57,787 nucleotides of DNA from a candidate division FCPU426 bacterium (GTDB taxonomy: Bacteria; Oederibacteriota; JAAXVQ01; JAUVAV01), in assembly GCA_030591525.1 (NCBI GenBank), contig JAUVAV010000018.1, forward strand, positions 1 through 57,787, written 5' to 3'. Position 1 is the stretch's first letter; every line of letters begins with the position of its first letter. The translations under genes were made by a program, and so were the position numbers. Shown here one piece after another: positions 8,658-18,900 of this stretch. The notes under the pieces are model-generated. The model was not told where the DNA came from. It did no database searches and saw only the letters and a program-made list of their open reading frames with translations.

Positions 8658-10451
8658 ATGTTTCGCTTTGCCAACCCGGAAGTGCTTTATTTACTGGGGC
8701 TTTGGCCTATATTAATAATAGGATGGTGGTGGGCGGACCGCCGGGCCCGCCAACGCCTGCATGACTTTGCCGAGCTGCGTTTAGCCGCGCAACTGACGTC
8801 TGGAAACAGCCGGGGCAAGCGTTTTATCAGCCACCTGGCATTGCTGTTGGCGCTTACCGGTTTGATCTTTAGTTTGGCCCGGCCCCAGGCAGCGCTGACC
8901 CGTTCTGAAGTTAAAAGGCATGGGTTGGATATTTTATTTCTGGTGGATAACTCGCGTTCCATGGAGGCGCGGGATATCAAGCCCAGCCGCCTGGGACGAA
9001 CCCAACAGGCCTTGTTTTACCTAGTGGATCGTCTATCGGAAAATCGGATGGGCTTGGTGCAGTTTGCCGGAGTTTCCTTTGTGCAGTGTCCCTTGACCCA
9101 GGACATTGCGGCCTTGAAATTGCTGATTGATACTATGGATACCAGGAGCCTGCCAATCGGAGGCTCGGATTTGGGCAGCGCTGTATATCAGGCGCTGGAA
9201 GCTTTTCAGCGGACCGGCGCGCAACACCGGGTTATGGTGATTATCAGCGACGGCGAGAATTTCGGCAAAATACCTTTCCGGCGATTAAAGCAGGCCGTCA
9301 GCCGGGGAGTTAGAGTCTATTGCTTAGGCGCAGGAACCCCGGCAGGGGAAGTAGTTCCCGGACAACCATTAACCAGCACTGTTCCCCGGACCCGGCTGAA
9401 TCAGGAATTATTAAAACGGCTGGCTAAAATGGGCAAAGGAACCTATGCCCGTCTTTCGCCGGGGCAACGGGAGGTTGACGGGCTGATTAAAGAACTAAAG
9501 CGTCTGGAGCGTATGGAGTTGTTCTCGGAACGCTGTCAAATCTGGAAAGAATATTATATCTGGCCCCTGGCCGCGGTACTGGGCTTGCTGTGGTTTGAGC
9601 TGTTATGGGGAAGACGCCGGGGATTTAATTGGGCAGGGGTCAGCCGTTTTTTCAAGAGAACCGGTAAGGCCGCGATAATAATAATGTTGTGCTGGGGCAT
9701 GGCTGTCCCCGGGGCCCGGGCATCTGCCGGACGCCTGGTTAAAAAAGGCATGGCAGCGTTTAAGCAAAATGATTTGATACGGGCGGAACAAAGTTTTGAT
9801 CAGGCCAGGAAAAACAAACCTGGGGATCCCCTGGCAGAATATGATAGGGGCTGCGTTTTACTGGCGCAGTATAAATATTGTAAAGCCTACCAGGCCTTTG
9901 TCAGGGCAAGCCGCAAAGCCCAGGGAACTTTATGGAAGGATTGCCGGTATAATCTCGGCTATGCGGCATTTAACCTTGGGATTAAACAAGCAACCAAAGA
10001 ACGCTGGCGGGAGGCAGCGGAAGCTTTTAAGCAGGTACTACTTTTAGATTCCGGAGACCAGGATGCGCGGTATAACCTGGAATTAATCCTGCGGGAGATA
10101 AAAGGGCGGACTACGAGCACGGCCCGGCGGGAAGAGGAAACCCAAGGGAGCAAGCAGGGAAGAGATCCCGGCAGTGGAGCGGATAAACCGGGCTGGGACC
10201 GGGTTCGTACCCCGGGCCGGGAAAATAAGCAGGCTAATCCCGGAGAGGAGCAGGTTAGAACTACCCAGCGCCGGAATAAGGGAAACCGGGCCAAAACCTC
10301 GGAAGATAAACATGGAAAGCGGCGGCCCGGCATGTCCCGCGAAGATGCCATGCGTACGCTGCGTTCACTGGAGGCCGAGGAAAGCATGATTCAAAAGAAA
10401 GCGGCACATAGCAATACTGAAGAAAGCGGTTATCAAGGCCCGGACTGGTAA
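8658..10451 (+). CDS. BatB-BatC fusion: membrane VWA protein with C-terminal TPRs
   Basis: A 597-residue inner-membrane protein. Hydrophobic segments lie at about 7-25 and 57-75, followed by a von Willebrand A domain (about 90-290) with an intact MIDAS motif DNSRS (D97, S99, S101). A further membrane segment near 300-315 and a hydrophobic stretch near 337-352 precede TPR-like repeats (about 360-475) and a low-complexity basic tail. N-terminal membrane helices plus VWA are typical of BatA/BatB, and the TPR tail is typical of BatC, so the two are fused here. Bat proteins are linked to aerotolerance and envelope stress. The neighbour four bases downstream combines BatD and BatE. No MoxR ATPase or DUF58 gene, the usual upstream partners, precedes it. 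Confidence 0.88.
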   Translation: MFRFANPEVLYLLGLWPILIIGWWWADRRARQRLHDFAELRLAAQLTSGNSRGKRFISHLALLLALTGLIFSLARPQAALTRSEVKRHGLDILFLVDNSRSMEARDIKPSRLGRTQQALFYLVDRLSENRMGLVQFAGVSFVQCPLTQDIAALKLLIDTMDTRSLPIGGSDLGSAVYQALEAFQRTGAQHRVMVIISDGENFGKIPFRRLKQAVSRGVRVYCLGAGTPAGEVVPGQPLTSTVPRTRLNQELLKRLAKMGKGTYARLSPGQREVDGLIKELKRLERMELFSERCQIWKEYYIWPLAAVLGLLWFELLWGRRRGFNWAGVSRFFKRTGKAAIIIMLCWGMAVPGARASAGRLVKKGMAAFKQNDLIRAEQSFDQARKNKPGDPLAEYDRGCVLLAQYKYCKAYQAFVRASRKAQGTLWKDCRYNLGYAAFNLGIKQATKERWREAAEAFKQVLLLDSGDQDARYNLELILREIKGRTTSTARREEETQGSKQGRDPGSGADKPGWDRVRTPGRENKQANPGEEQVRTTQRRNKGNRAKTSEDKHGKRRPGMSREDAMRTLRSLEAEESMIQKKAAHSNTEESGYQGPDW

Positions 10452-10455
10452 AGTT

Positions 10456-13290
10456 ATGCGAATTTTATTAATCAGCGTAGTAATGGTTGGGACCGCGGCT
10501 TTAAGCGCCGGCCTGGTCCGGGCGGAAACAGAATATCAGGACGAAGAATTAATCACAGAACCGGTTTGGGAGACCCCCGGAGGGAAAACAGAGCCGGTAT
10601 TGCCGACAGTTATGCCCGTTCCGGCAGATCCCGATAAACGGCCAGGCAAAAAAAGATATTGTCTTTCCTCAGGAGCCGGGAGTGCCGCCGCCGGCCGCCC
10701 GTCCTCCGGGCATAAGCAGGCGGGAGAGCCGGATTTTGGGGATGAAGAGCTAATGACCGAACCGTTATGGGAAAGCGGGAAGGCCGGCGAAGACCAGGCT
10801 GAATCTCTGCGTTCTTTTACGGCCCGGCTTGATCGACGCAAGGCGCATTTGGATGAAAGTTTTACCCTAACGCTGGAAATAATAGCTCCGGAACTCAAGA
10901 AAATATCCTCCTGGGGACAGCCGCTTTTACCGGAATTTGATACCATTAATACTTATCAATCCGATACTATGACTAATTTGGATGGCCGGATATGGAAAGT
11001 GCGTACTAAACAGACGGTTTTTCTGGCCCGCCAACCCGGAACATACAATATTCCACCGGTGAAAGTCCGCTACCGTGGGCAGTGGTACCGGACGCAGGAA
11101 CTGAAAATTACTATTGAAGCATCGCGTTCCGGATACGTTTATCAACGACGCGGATTGGGACGGAAGTATAATCGCAAAGCCGTTAAATCCTCTGCTCCGG
11201 AGACTGAGCAGGTAGGCGGTCAAGAACCTGATTTTACAGCCAACATCTCCCGCCAGGAGGTCTATGTCAATCAACAATTAATTTTAACCGTCAGGTGGCA
11301 TTACCGCGCCGGTGATAAGACGAAGATTAATTATCAAACGCCGAGCATGACCGGTTTTCTGATAGAACCTCTGCCCCAGCGTAAGACCGAGGAAAGGACG
11401 TCAGGTGTCAGTCAACGCTATGTGGGACGCGTTTATCAGACCGCGCTTTTTCCGGTGAGGGCCGGGACCCTGGCGATCGATCCAGCCAGGTTAACTTTAA
11501 CGGAGCAGGGTAAAACCAGAGCGTATACAACTGAACCCCTGACAGTGGCAGTAAAACCGTTGCCCGTGGATCCTGCGCCTCTAAGGAGTGGAACCGGAAA
11601 TGGATTAGTAGGGAACTATGAGCTGCAAGCTGTATGGGAAGCCGGCCGGACCGAAGTGGAAATCCCCGTTCGTTTAAAAGTGAAGCTAAGCGGCCGGGGC
11701 AATGTACGTACGGCGCCGGCTCCTTTCCTGAGCGAAGATACCCATTACCGCCTGTATCTGGAAGAAAAAAGCGAGCAGATCAGCCGGGCGGGCGGCCGGT
11801 TGGAAGGCCAACGAACCTACTGTTATCAAGTAATATTTCATTCTCCGGGAAGGGGACGTTTAAACCAGGCGGTCATGCGATACTTCGATCCAGAACAGCA
11901 GCAATGGCGCTCCGCCATAGCCCGGATTCCGGAAATTGAGGTCTTGCCGCTCTCGCAGGTTCAAGTATCCGGCGGGGAAAGCTGCCGGCCGCCGGCCTTA
12001 AATTTAAAACCCAACCGCAGCCTTCCTGTCCGGCTCCGGCCCAGCCGGCCTCTCATGGTGGAGAGCAGGCTCTTCTGGCTGATACAGGCTATGGGCCTGG
12101 GAGTAATTCTACTGGTATGGGGAGGCCAACACTTATATAGCCGGTCACAGCCTGATCCCAAGGTTTTGCGCATTCGACGCGCCTATCCTAAAGCCAGGCG
12201 CTCATTACGGCAACTCCGGAAACATATCCGGCAGGGCCAGGTAGACAAGTTTTATACGGGCTTAACCAGGATTACTTCGGAATATCTGGCAGCCAGATTC
12301 GGACTCACGACCGCATATATAGGCGCAGAGCGGCTGCTGGAATTTTTTGAGCAATATAATATTCCGGCCCGCTTACGCTTGCGTTTTAAGGCCGCCTTGA
12401 CCGCTTGCGAGTACGTACGCTATGCCGCGGTAACCTTGCCGGCCAAGGATATGCGCCTGCTTCATCGTGATTTAAAGCGGGCCATACGGGAATTCGAAAA
12501 GATATGGCGAACGCATAAAAATAATCACGGACTCCGAAAAAAAGTTAATTTGGCCGTAATAATAACGCTTTTGACAATGGGGTCGGCATATGCCGGAGAG
12601 GCGGAAAAGCACTTTTTACGCGGAAATACCCTGGACCGGGAAGGCCGGTATCAGGAGGCAGAGGCCGCATACCGGAAAGTCCTGGCATGCAAAATCAAGC
12701 ATCCGGCGCTGTATTATAACCTGGGCAACGCCTATTTTCGGCAGGGGAAATTAGGCCCGGCGATCCTGGCTTATGAACGTGGATTACACCGGGCGCCCCG
12801 GAATCGGGATATAAAGTACAATCTTAAGCAGGCCGCGCGCTTGATCAAAGAAAGCGGCTTTAGCGGATCATGGTCCGGGTTTAAACAGTCTCTGATTTTT
12901 ATCTATCGCAGTTTTACGGTCAATGAATTGGCCGGGACAGCTTCGCTTAGTTATTTTCTTGCGCTAATAATCATTAGCCTGATAATATTATGGCCCGGAC
13001 GATTTCGCAAATGGCGCTTTTTATTATTGATTTTTATAATTATATTCCTGACAGCCGGCCTCTGGGCCGGAGCTCGGTATGGAGAGAGATACTGGTGGAA
13101 AAGGGCGGTGATCATGATCCCGGAAGTCAAGCTGTACGTCCGGCCTTATCGGGAGGCGGAAGCAATTTCCATATTAAGCGAAGGGATCCGCGTAGTAGTG
13201 CGGCGGGAGGAAGAAGCCTGGGTGGAAGTAAGGTTCGGCCGGCAGGGACACGGTTGGGTTCAGCGGAGCACCCTGGAGTTTATTCAATAA
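10456..13290 (+). CDS. BatD-BatE fusion: oxygen-tolerance-type protein with TPR and SH3-like tail
   Basis: A 944-residue protein starting four bases after the BatB-BatC stop. It has a signal peptide (about 1-23), then a linker with two copies of a DEEL(I/M)TEP(V/L)WE motif. The BatD-like beta-rich region (about 110-510) ends in a membrane helix near 545. A cytoplasmic helical region follows, then a second hydrophobic segment near 690 ending AYA. The rest resembles BatE: TPR repeats (about 705-790), two membrane helices (about 815-865) and a C-terminal SH3-like domain ending VQRSTLEFIQ. With the upstream gene it would supply BatB, C, D and E as two polypeptides. Domain names are from family resemblance; the fusion is seen directly. 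Confidence 0.85.
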   Translation: MRILLISVVMVGTAALSAGLVRAETEYQDEELITEPVWETPGGKTEPVLPTVMPVPADPDKRPGKKRYCLSSGAGSAAAGRPSSGHKQAGEPDFGDEELMTEPLWESGKAGEDQAESLRSFTARLDRRKAHLDESFTLTLEIIAPELKKISSWGQPLLPEFDTINTYQSDTMTNLDGRIWKVRTKQTVFLARQPGTYNIPPVKVRYRGQWYRTQELKITIEASRSGYVYQRRGLGRKYNRKAVKSSAPETEQVGGQEPDFTANISRQEVYVNQQLILTVRWHYRAGDKTKINYQTPSMTGFLIEPLPQRKTEERTSGVSQRYVGRVYQTALFPVRAGTLAIDPARLTLTEQGKTRAYTTEPLTVAVKPLPVDPAPLRSGTGNGLVGNYELQAVWEAGRTEVEIPVRLKVKLSGRGNVRTAPAPFLSEDTHYRLYLEEKSEQISRAGGRLEGQRTYCYQVIFHSPGRGRLNQAVMRYFDPEQQQWRSAIARIPEIEVLPLSQVQVSGGESCRPPALNLKPNRSLPVRLRPSRPLMVESRLFWLIQAMGLGVILLVWGGQHLYSRSQPDPKVLRIRRAYPKARRSLRQLRKHIRQGQVDKFYTGLTRITSEYLAARFGLTTAYIGAERLLEFFEQYNIPARLRLRFKAALTACEYVRYAAVTLPAKDMRLLHRDLKRAIREFEKIWRTHKNNHGLRKKVNLAVIITLLTMGSAYAGEAEKHFLRGNTLDREGRYQEAEAAYRKVLACKIKHPALYYNLGNAYFRQGKLGPAILAYERGLHRAPRNRDIKYNLKQAARLIKESGFSGSWSGFKQSLIFIYRSFTVNELAGTASLSYFLALIIISLIILWPGRFRKWRFLLLIFIIIFLTAGLWAGARYGERYWWKRAVIMIPEVKLYVRPYREAEAISILSEGIRVVVRREEEAWVEVRFGRQGHGWVQRSTLEFIQ

Positions 13291-13307
13291 CCAAAGGAGA
13301 GACAGAT

Positions 13308-13832
13308 ATGATCCGTGAGACAGAGAAAAAAGCATTAATGCCAGTGGCTGAGGCCATGGTGCTGGCGGCCGTTACCGCGCCTAAGGGCCGGGGTGAGGAT
13401 AATCTGGAAATAGCCATCCTGGAAAAAGAAGATATCCAGGCAGTTGGTGATGAGATGGAGCGCCTGGGCCAGAAAAAAAACGTTCCCTCATTTCTGCGCG
13501 ATGCCAGGAATATCAAGCATCACGCTGAACTGGCAGTATTAATCGGTACCTGTGTAAAACCGTTAAACCTGAAATATTGTGGGTTCTGCGGATTTGAAAA
13601 TTGTGCGGCCAACCAGGCGGCGGGAGCGGTCTGTGCCTTCAATACCGGAGACCTGGGAATCGCCATAGGGTCGGCGGTGGCAGTGGCGGCCAGCCGGCAT
13701 GCCGATAATCGCATTATGTATACTATGGGCATGGCGGCCTTGTCTTTGAAATTGCTGGGCGAAGGAGTCAAGATAGCCTATGGCATTCCCCTCTCGGCCG
13801 CTGGCAAAAATCCATTTTTTGACAGGAAGTGA
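13308..13832 (+). CDS. DUF2148 ferredoxin-domain protein
   Basis: A 174-residue soluble protein. The start at 13308 is chosen because AAAGGAGA lies nine bases upstream; the longer frame overlaps the Bat gene. Cysteines at YCGFCGFENC and a later AVC in the middle of the protein match the cysteine-rich core of DUF2148 proteins, predicted to bind an iron-sulfur cluster. The function of the family is unknown. It lies 17 bases after the BatD-BatE stop and could be cotranscribed. The glycine/alanine-rich C-terminus is well formed. Confidence 0.82.
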   Translation: MIRETEKKALMPVAEAMVLAAVTAPKGRGEDNLEIAILEKEDIQAVGDEMERLGQKKNVPSFLRDARNIKHHAELAVLIGTCVKPLNLKYCGFCGFENCAANQAAGAVCAFNTGDLGIAIGSAVAVAASRHADNRIMYTMGMAALSLKLLGEGVKIAYGIPLSAAGKNPFFDRK

Positions 13833-13842
13833 GTAATGAATC

Positions 13843-13952
13843 TCCCCGCAACAAGCTGGGGTATCTAACCTGATTTATTATTTGTAAAATCCCCCTAGCC
13901 CCCTTTTCCAAAGGGGGAACTCAATAAGGGAACCCCGTAACAAACTACGGGG
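13843..13952. repeat. Cluster of three hairpins between convergent genes
   Basis: The 137-base gap between convergent genes contains three stem-loops: CCCC/GGGG at 13843-13861, CCCCCTTT/AAAGGGGG at 13899-13917, and CCCCGTA/TACGGGG at 13933-13952. None has a strong T-run, but together they could stop transcription from both sides. The middle one resembles the C/G-rich segments near 57485. Confidence 0.5.
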
Positions 13953-13969
13953 AATTACAAGTTAAGCAA

Positions 13970-14959
13970 TTACAGTTCTTTTTCCGGAACGGCATCCTCT
14001 TCGGGGATTTGGCCGCTTAGGGGTTGGTTATTCAAGTAGGAATCCTCGGAAATATCCTGTTGTTGGTCGCGGGAATAACCAGGACATAAGCTGATATCAT
14101 TAAGCAGCATTTTGCTGTGCGCGACATCCACGGGATCGGTTTTCAAGCGATAAGGCAGGGAGAAGACCATGTTTAAAAGCTCCCGGCCTTTTTCGATATC
14201 ATTATCATCCTTTTTATTCAACCCCCGGGTAATCAGGCTGATGCCGTATTCTTTTGCAATCTCAATCCGGGTGGGATCCAGTTGAAAGGCTTTTTTACAG
14301 TAGTCCACCGACTTGTCGAGGTCGCCACTGATGCCGAAAATCAAGGTCAGCAGGAAAAAAGCGGGGCAGAGCCGGTAATAGGAGCCCAAGGCCAGATGAC
14401 TGGAAGCAAACAGATTTTCGCCGTTGGGAGTGGTATACTCGCAAGGGTATTGCAGGGATTTAAGCCAGTCTTGTTCGATTCCTTTAGCCATGAACAAACT
14501 ATAGATAATACCATTGGTCGTGGAGAGACGGGCATGCGCCAATCCGCGCATGAAATAACATTCTCCGCGGTGCGGGGCATGCTTTATACCCGCTTCCGCG
14601 ATTTTAGCCATCTGGTCGTAGGTGCGTTTTTTCAGGGCTTTTTCTTCGCTGATTTTAACGTTCAATTGCTCGGCTATTTCGTAATAATTAAGACACATCA
14701 GGGCATGGACCAATGAATCTTCGGGCTTGAATTTCAGCGCCAATTCGCAAGCTTTGAGTGATTTCACAAATTCGTATTTACCGAGATAATAATCAGCCAG
14801 GTTGAAATATTTATCATACTGGGTCTGGTTTTCCTGGACAGTCAGAGCGGAAGAGAGATTATCCCGGAGGCTTGATTCACTGAATGCGGCAGGGGAAGCC
14901 CAAAACAGTAAGGCGATTAGGGCGCTGCCGGAGAAAATTAATGATACAAATTTTTGCAT
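13970..14959 (-). CDS. Secreted TPR-repeat protein
   Basis: A 329-residue protein with a signal peptide (about 1-27, ending AAFS). The rest is helical, with TPR-like pairs such as the segment near residues 60-85 (YLGKYEFVKSLKACELALKF) and another at about 205-235 (GDLDKSVDYCKKAFQLDPTR). The last 40 residues are acidic and probably disordered. It is likely periplasmic. It starts 15 bases after the upstream minus-strand lipoprotein gene ends, suggesting one transcription unit. A TPR scaffold is a reasonable reading, but the partner is unknown. Confidence 0.75.
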   Translation of the reverse strand: MQKFVSLIFSGSALIALLFWASPAAFSESSLRDNLSSALTVQENQTQYDKYFNLADYYLGKYEFVKSLKACELALKFKPEDSLVHALMCLNYYEIAEQLNVKISEEKALKKRTYDQMAKIAEAGIKHAPHRGECYFMRGLAHARLSTTNGIIYSLFMAKGIEQDWLKSLQYPCEYTTPNGENLFASSHLALGSYYRLCPAFFLLTLIFGISGDLDKSVDYCKKAFQLDPTRIEIAKEYGISLITRGLNKKDDNDIEKGRELLNMVFSLPYRLKTDPVDVAHSKMLLNDISLCPGYSRDQQQDISEDSYLNNQPLSGQIPEEDAVPEKEL

Positions 14960-14974
14960 AATTTATTACCTTGC

Positions 14975-15730
14975 CTATTTCTTTTTCTTAAAGGAGTTCA
15001 GCCAGTTCTTAAACGCCGCTTTTTTCTCGTCTTGGGTGGATTTCTTATAGGCCTCGCCGGGGATGGTCACTTTGGTTTTGATAATTTTCTTGACTTGGGC
15101 GGCGTATTTTTTAGTGACCTTGACATTTTGGAAAATATTTCCGCGTTCCTCGGCCTTAAACTTATCCTCGGGCAAGTAATGTGAATTTATCTGGCCATGG
15201 AAGACAATCGCCGCCATCATACCGACTTTACCCGTAGCGCGGCTTCGCCCGGCGACTTGCTTGGGATACACATTGGTAAAAACCGAGACATCGGCAGCCA
15301 CCTGAGGTGTTTTTTTTCGCGAGCGAAAACGGCTCGAGGAGGATTTTTGCGCGTTATCGACTACTTTTTGATCCACCAAACGAATTATGGAATCTTGCTC
15401 AAATTCTTTCCGGAGCTGCTGGAAAAGTTTGGCCTGGTCAATGGATTTTTGAAGTTTATCCGCAATAACGGGTTTGAAGAGAGCCACCACGATGGGGTCG
15501 GTAGGTTTTCTTTTCTCCGCTTTTCTGATATTTTCAATCCGGGCAGCGGCAGCTTCTTGTTTTTGCTGCTCTTTTTTTATGGTTTCAGCATCGCCGTAGA
15601 CAGTGGTTTTACCGCCGGCCGTAGTAGTGGATTTCCATTGCCCGCCGGCACAGCCCAGGAAGGCGGTCATGGCTAAAAGACTGACAAAGTTCATAAAATA
15701 CCGGGATTTTTTGGAAGTCGTTTTATGCAT
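14975..15730 (-). CDS. Predicted lipoprotein, unknown function
   Basis: A 251-residue protein. After a basic start, a hydrophobic stretch ends in AFLGCAGG, a plausible lipobox with the modified Cys near residue 27. The mature part is lysine-rich, with a coiled-coil-prone segment (about 55-75) and a globular region to residue 200. It ends in a very basic tail (NSFKKKK). The start is supported by GGGGGA about six bases upstream. It is followed closely by the TPR protein on the same strand. I do not recognise a family. Confidence 0.65.
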   Translation of the reverse strand: MHKTTSKKSRYFMNFVSLLAMTAFLGCAGGQWKSTTTAGGKTTVYGDAETIKKEQQKQEAAAARIENIRKAEKRKPTDPIVVALFKPVIADKLQKSIDQAKLFQQLRKEFEQDSIIRLVDQKVVDNAQKSSSSRFRSRKKTPQVAADVSVFTNVYPKQVAGRSRATGKVGMMAAIVFHGQINSHYLPEDKFKAEERGNIFQNVKVTKKYAAQVKKIIKTKVTIPGEAYKKSTQDEKKAAFKNWLNSFKKKK

Positions 15731-15862
15731 GTATTTCCCCCTGTAGAAAAATTATTTAAAGTACACTTAAGTATAAAAGCAGCCCAACTCAAGCGGCGAC
15801 ATTTTACCCTAGGGGGACAAAAGGTGCAAATGCTTTTTGTGTAAGGGTTGGTTTTTTCACGC

Positions 15863-15891
15863 TTGTTTAGAAGCAAATCTTGCGTCATAAT
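15863..15891 (+). promoter_or_regulatory. Candidate sigma70 promoter for the RND gene
   Basis: TTGTTT (15863-15868), a 17-base spacer and CATAAT (15886-15891) form a plausible promoter. Transcription would begin near 15898, at the foot of the stem-loop described next and about 64 bases before the RND start codon. Confidence 0.5.
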
Positions 15892-15895
15892 AAGC

Positions 15896-15922
15896 CCTTC
15901 CCGGGGAGGCAAGCCGGGAAGG
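15896..15922 (+). promoter_or_regulatory. 5'-end stem-loop in RND leader
   Basis: CCTTCCCGG (15896-15904) pairs perfectly with CCGGGAAGG (15914-15922) around a nine-base loop. If the promoter just upstream is used, the hairpin sits at the very start of the transcript, where it might protect the mRNA. No known riboswitch class is recognised. Confidence 0.5.
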
Positions 15923-15961
15923 ACCGGCAAATTCCGGACGTGAAAAAGAGGAAGTTGATTT

Positions 15962-18900
15962 ATGGAAAAAATAGTTAAATTTTTTATCCACCGCCCGCTG
16001 ATGGTCTATTTAATCTCCATCCTGGTGGTAGCCATAGGTTTTATGGCCATGACCGGTCTGCGGCGTCAGGTATATCCGGACGTGAGCCTGGACCAGATGC
16101 ACGTCCAGACTATTTATCCCGCTGCCTCGGCCCGGGATGTAGAGGTTAATGTTACCATACCGCTGGAGGAAAAAATCATGGAAGTGGACGGACTGGAGGA
16201 AGTCCGTTCCGTCTCCATGGAAAATAATTCCTATATCAGAATTTGGATCGATCCGGACGATAAAGATAAAGACAAAGTCAAGGATGATATACGCCGTGCG
16301 GTCGATCAGGTCGCAGACCTGCCGCGGGAAATTCAGGAACGGCCGCGTGTTTTCGAGATCCATACGTCCTGGATACCGGTTATTGTTCTGGGGTTATCCG
16401 GGAGGGACCTTTCCGAGCGAGAGCTTAGGGCCGCGGCCCTGCGCATGGAGCGGGAGATAGAGGCGATACCCGGTCTTGCCCGCGTGGATAAACTTGGCTA
16501 CCGGGACCGGGAAATCCGGGTGCAGGTCTGCCCGGATAAATTAGAGGCCTATTACCTCTCGCTCCCGGACATCGCGGCCGCGATAAAAGCCCGCAATATC
16601 CGGTTGACCGGGGGTTCGCTGGAAGCTTTCGCGGATGAGACCACAGTGCTGACCCTGGCGGAATTCAACCGGCCGCGGGAAGTGGGCGAGGTTATTGTCC
16701 GGTCAAACTTCGAGGGGCAGCGCATAACAGTGGCGCACCTGGGCGCGCTGGAAGATGATTTCAAGCAGGATCATTTCCAATACCGCACCAACGGAATACC
16801 CGGCATCGGGCTCCGTATTCACAAGAAGGTCTCGGCCGATACGATCCGGGTTATGCAGCGCATTAAAAAATATCTCGCGAAGAACCGGCAAACATTTCCG
16901 CCGGCTTTGAAAATCCAGATGGTTCGGGACAACACAAAACTGACAACCCGCCGCCTGGACATCCTGGGAAAGAACGCCCTTATTGGTTTTGTACTGGTAC
17001 TGGCCGTACTGGTTATGTTCTTGAATTTACGGACAGCCTGTTGGACCGCCCTGGGAATCCCGATCTCCCTGGCATTCGGGATTATGGCGCACGCCTGGAC
17101 CGGCGGAAGCATTAATTCCGTAGCGCTTACGGCTTTTATCCTGGTGATGGGCATGTTGGTGGATGATGCCATTGTGGTGGCGGAGAATATTCATCGCCAT
17201 CAGGAGGAGGGCTTGCCGCCGGTTCAGGCGGCCCTCAAAGGCGTAGGCCAGGTGGCAGCCCCCATTACCGCAACTATTAGCACTACGATTGTGGCCTTTC
17301 TGCCCTTGCTTTCCATGGGGGGAATGCTGGGCCTTTTTGTGACCATGATACCCATAATCGTGAGCGGGACCCTGCTGGGATCGCTGATAGAGTCATTTTT
17401 TATTTTGCCGAGCCATTTGGCCGCCGGCGGGCGGAAGATACCGAAATGGGAGAAACGCGGTGCTATAATTGACCCGTGGTTCAAGCCGGTCAAGCGGATT
17501 TATCGCAGTTGGCTGGAAAAAGTCCTGAAAAGGCGTTATGGGGTAATTATCCTGGGAATCGGCCTGCTAATCGCCACCGCCTACCTGGCTGCAAATCATA
17601 TGAAATTCGTGCTCTTTCCCCAGGAAGGAGCGGAAAATTTCTTTATCCATATTGAAACCTCCCGCGGCAGTTCCTATCCTGCCACCATGAAAAAAGTGGA
17701 CGAGATAGAGAAGTTGGTGAAAGCGCTTCCCCCGGAAGAGCTGGATTATTATGAGACCTGGGTCGGTCTGGATGCAAGCCACGGCGGAGATGAAATGCAC
17801 GGAGATAACCTGGGCCTGATAAGCGTGGGATTAACCTCATATCGCGCGCGGGAGAGGGAGGCCATGGAAATCATAGCAACGCTCAGGAAGCAAGCCGCAA
17901 GGATCCCAGGAATTAAAAGCGTGAATTTCGAGCTGGATACCGGCGGCCCGCCGGTGGGCCGGCCGGTGGAATTAAATATTATAGGCGAGGATTTCGAACT
18001 TCAGAAACAAGCAGTGGATGAAATACTCGGTTATTTAAGCAGTGTTCCCGGAGTGCTGGATCCTGGTTCGGATCTAAAATACACCAAGGATGAAGAGATC
18101 ATTCATATGGATTACGCCAAATTGGCAAGCCTGAACCTGACAGTGGCTGATGTGGCCAGTACGGTACGCCTGGCTTTTGAGGGTGAGGTGGTTACCAGGG
18201 TACGCTTCAAGCAGGAGGAGGTGGATATCCGCGTACAGTTGGATACTTCCGGCCGGAAGAGGAAACACCTGCTGGATGATTTATTGGTGAAGAACCGCAT
18301 GGGAAAATTAATTCCCTTGAGGAAATTTATCCGCCTGGAACGTAAACCGGCCTTGCAGGGTATCCGGCATTTTCAGGGGCAACGAGTGGTTTCCATTACA
18401 GCGGATGTGAATAACCAGATAATCACATCCCGGGAAGCACATAAAAAAGTCATGCAGTATTATGCTGAACTAGGCCCGCGTTTTCCCGGCATCCGGCTGG
18501 AAGCCGGAGGAGAGGCCGAGGAATCGGCTAAAACCATGTCCAGTATGTTAAAAGCCGGTATTCTGGCAGTACTGGCGATTTATTTTATCCTGGTACTGCT
18601 GCTCAATTCCCTGTCCCAGCCATTGATTATTTTATGCACGATATTTTTTGGAGTAATAGGGGTTTTTCTGGCATTTTGGTTCCAGGGTATGGCCATGGGA
18701 TTTCTGGCCATGGTCGGCATGCTGGGAATGAGCGGGGTAGTGGTAAATGATGCCCTGATTATCCTTAGTTTTATCAATCATTTAGGCCGGGAGAGAGGGG
18801 AGACCGAAGGTTGTTCCCATCTCACTATTCTGGACGCATCCCAGACCAGGCTGAGGCCGGTAGTGCTGACAACCCTGACCACCTCGGCGGCCTTGCTGCC

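Noticed and set aside
9959-10387. 142-codon minus-strand frame inside the BatB-BatC gene
   Set aside because: Serine/arginine-rich shadow of a GC-rich coding region with no start signals.
12990-13307. Longer start for the DUF2148 gene
   Set aside because: It overlaps the BatD-BatE gene and lacks the AAAGGAGA that precedes 13308.
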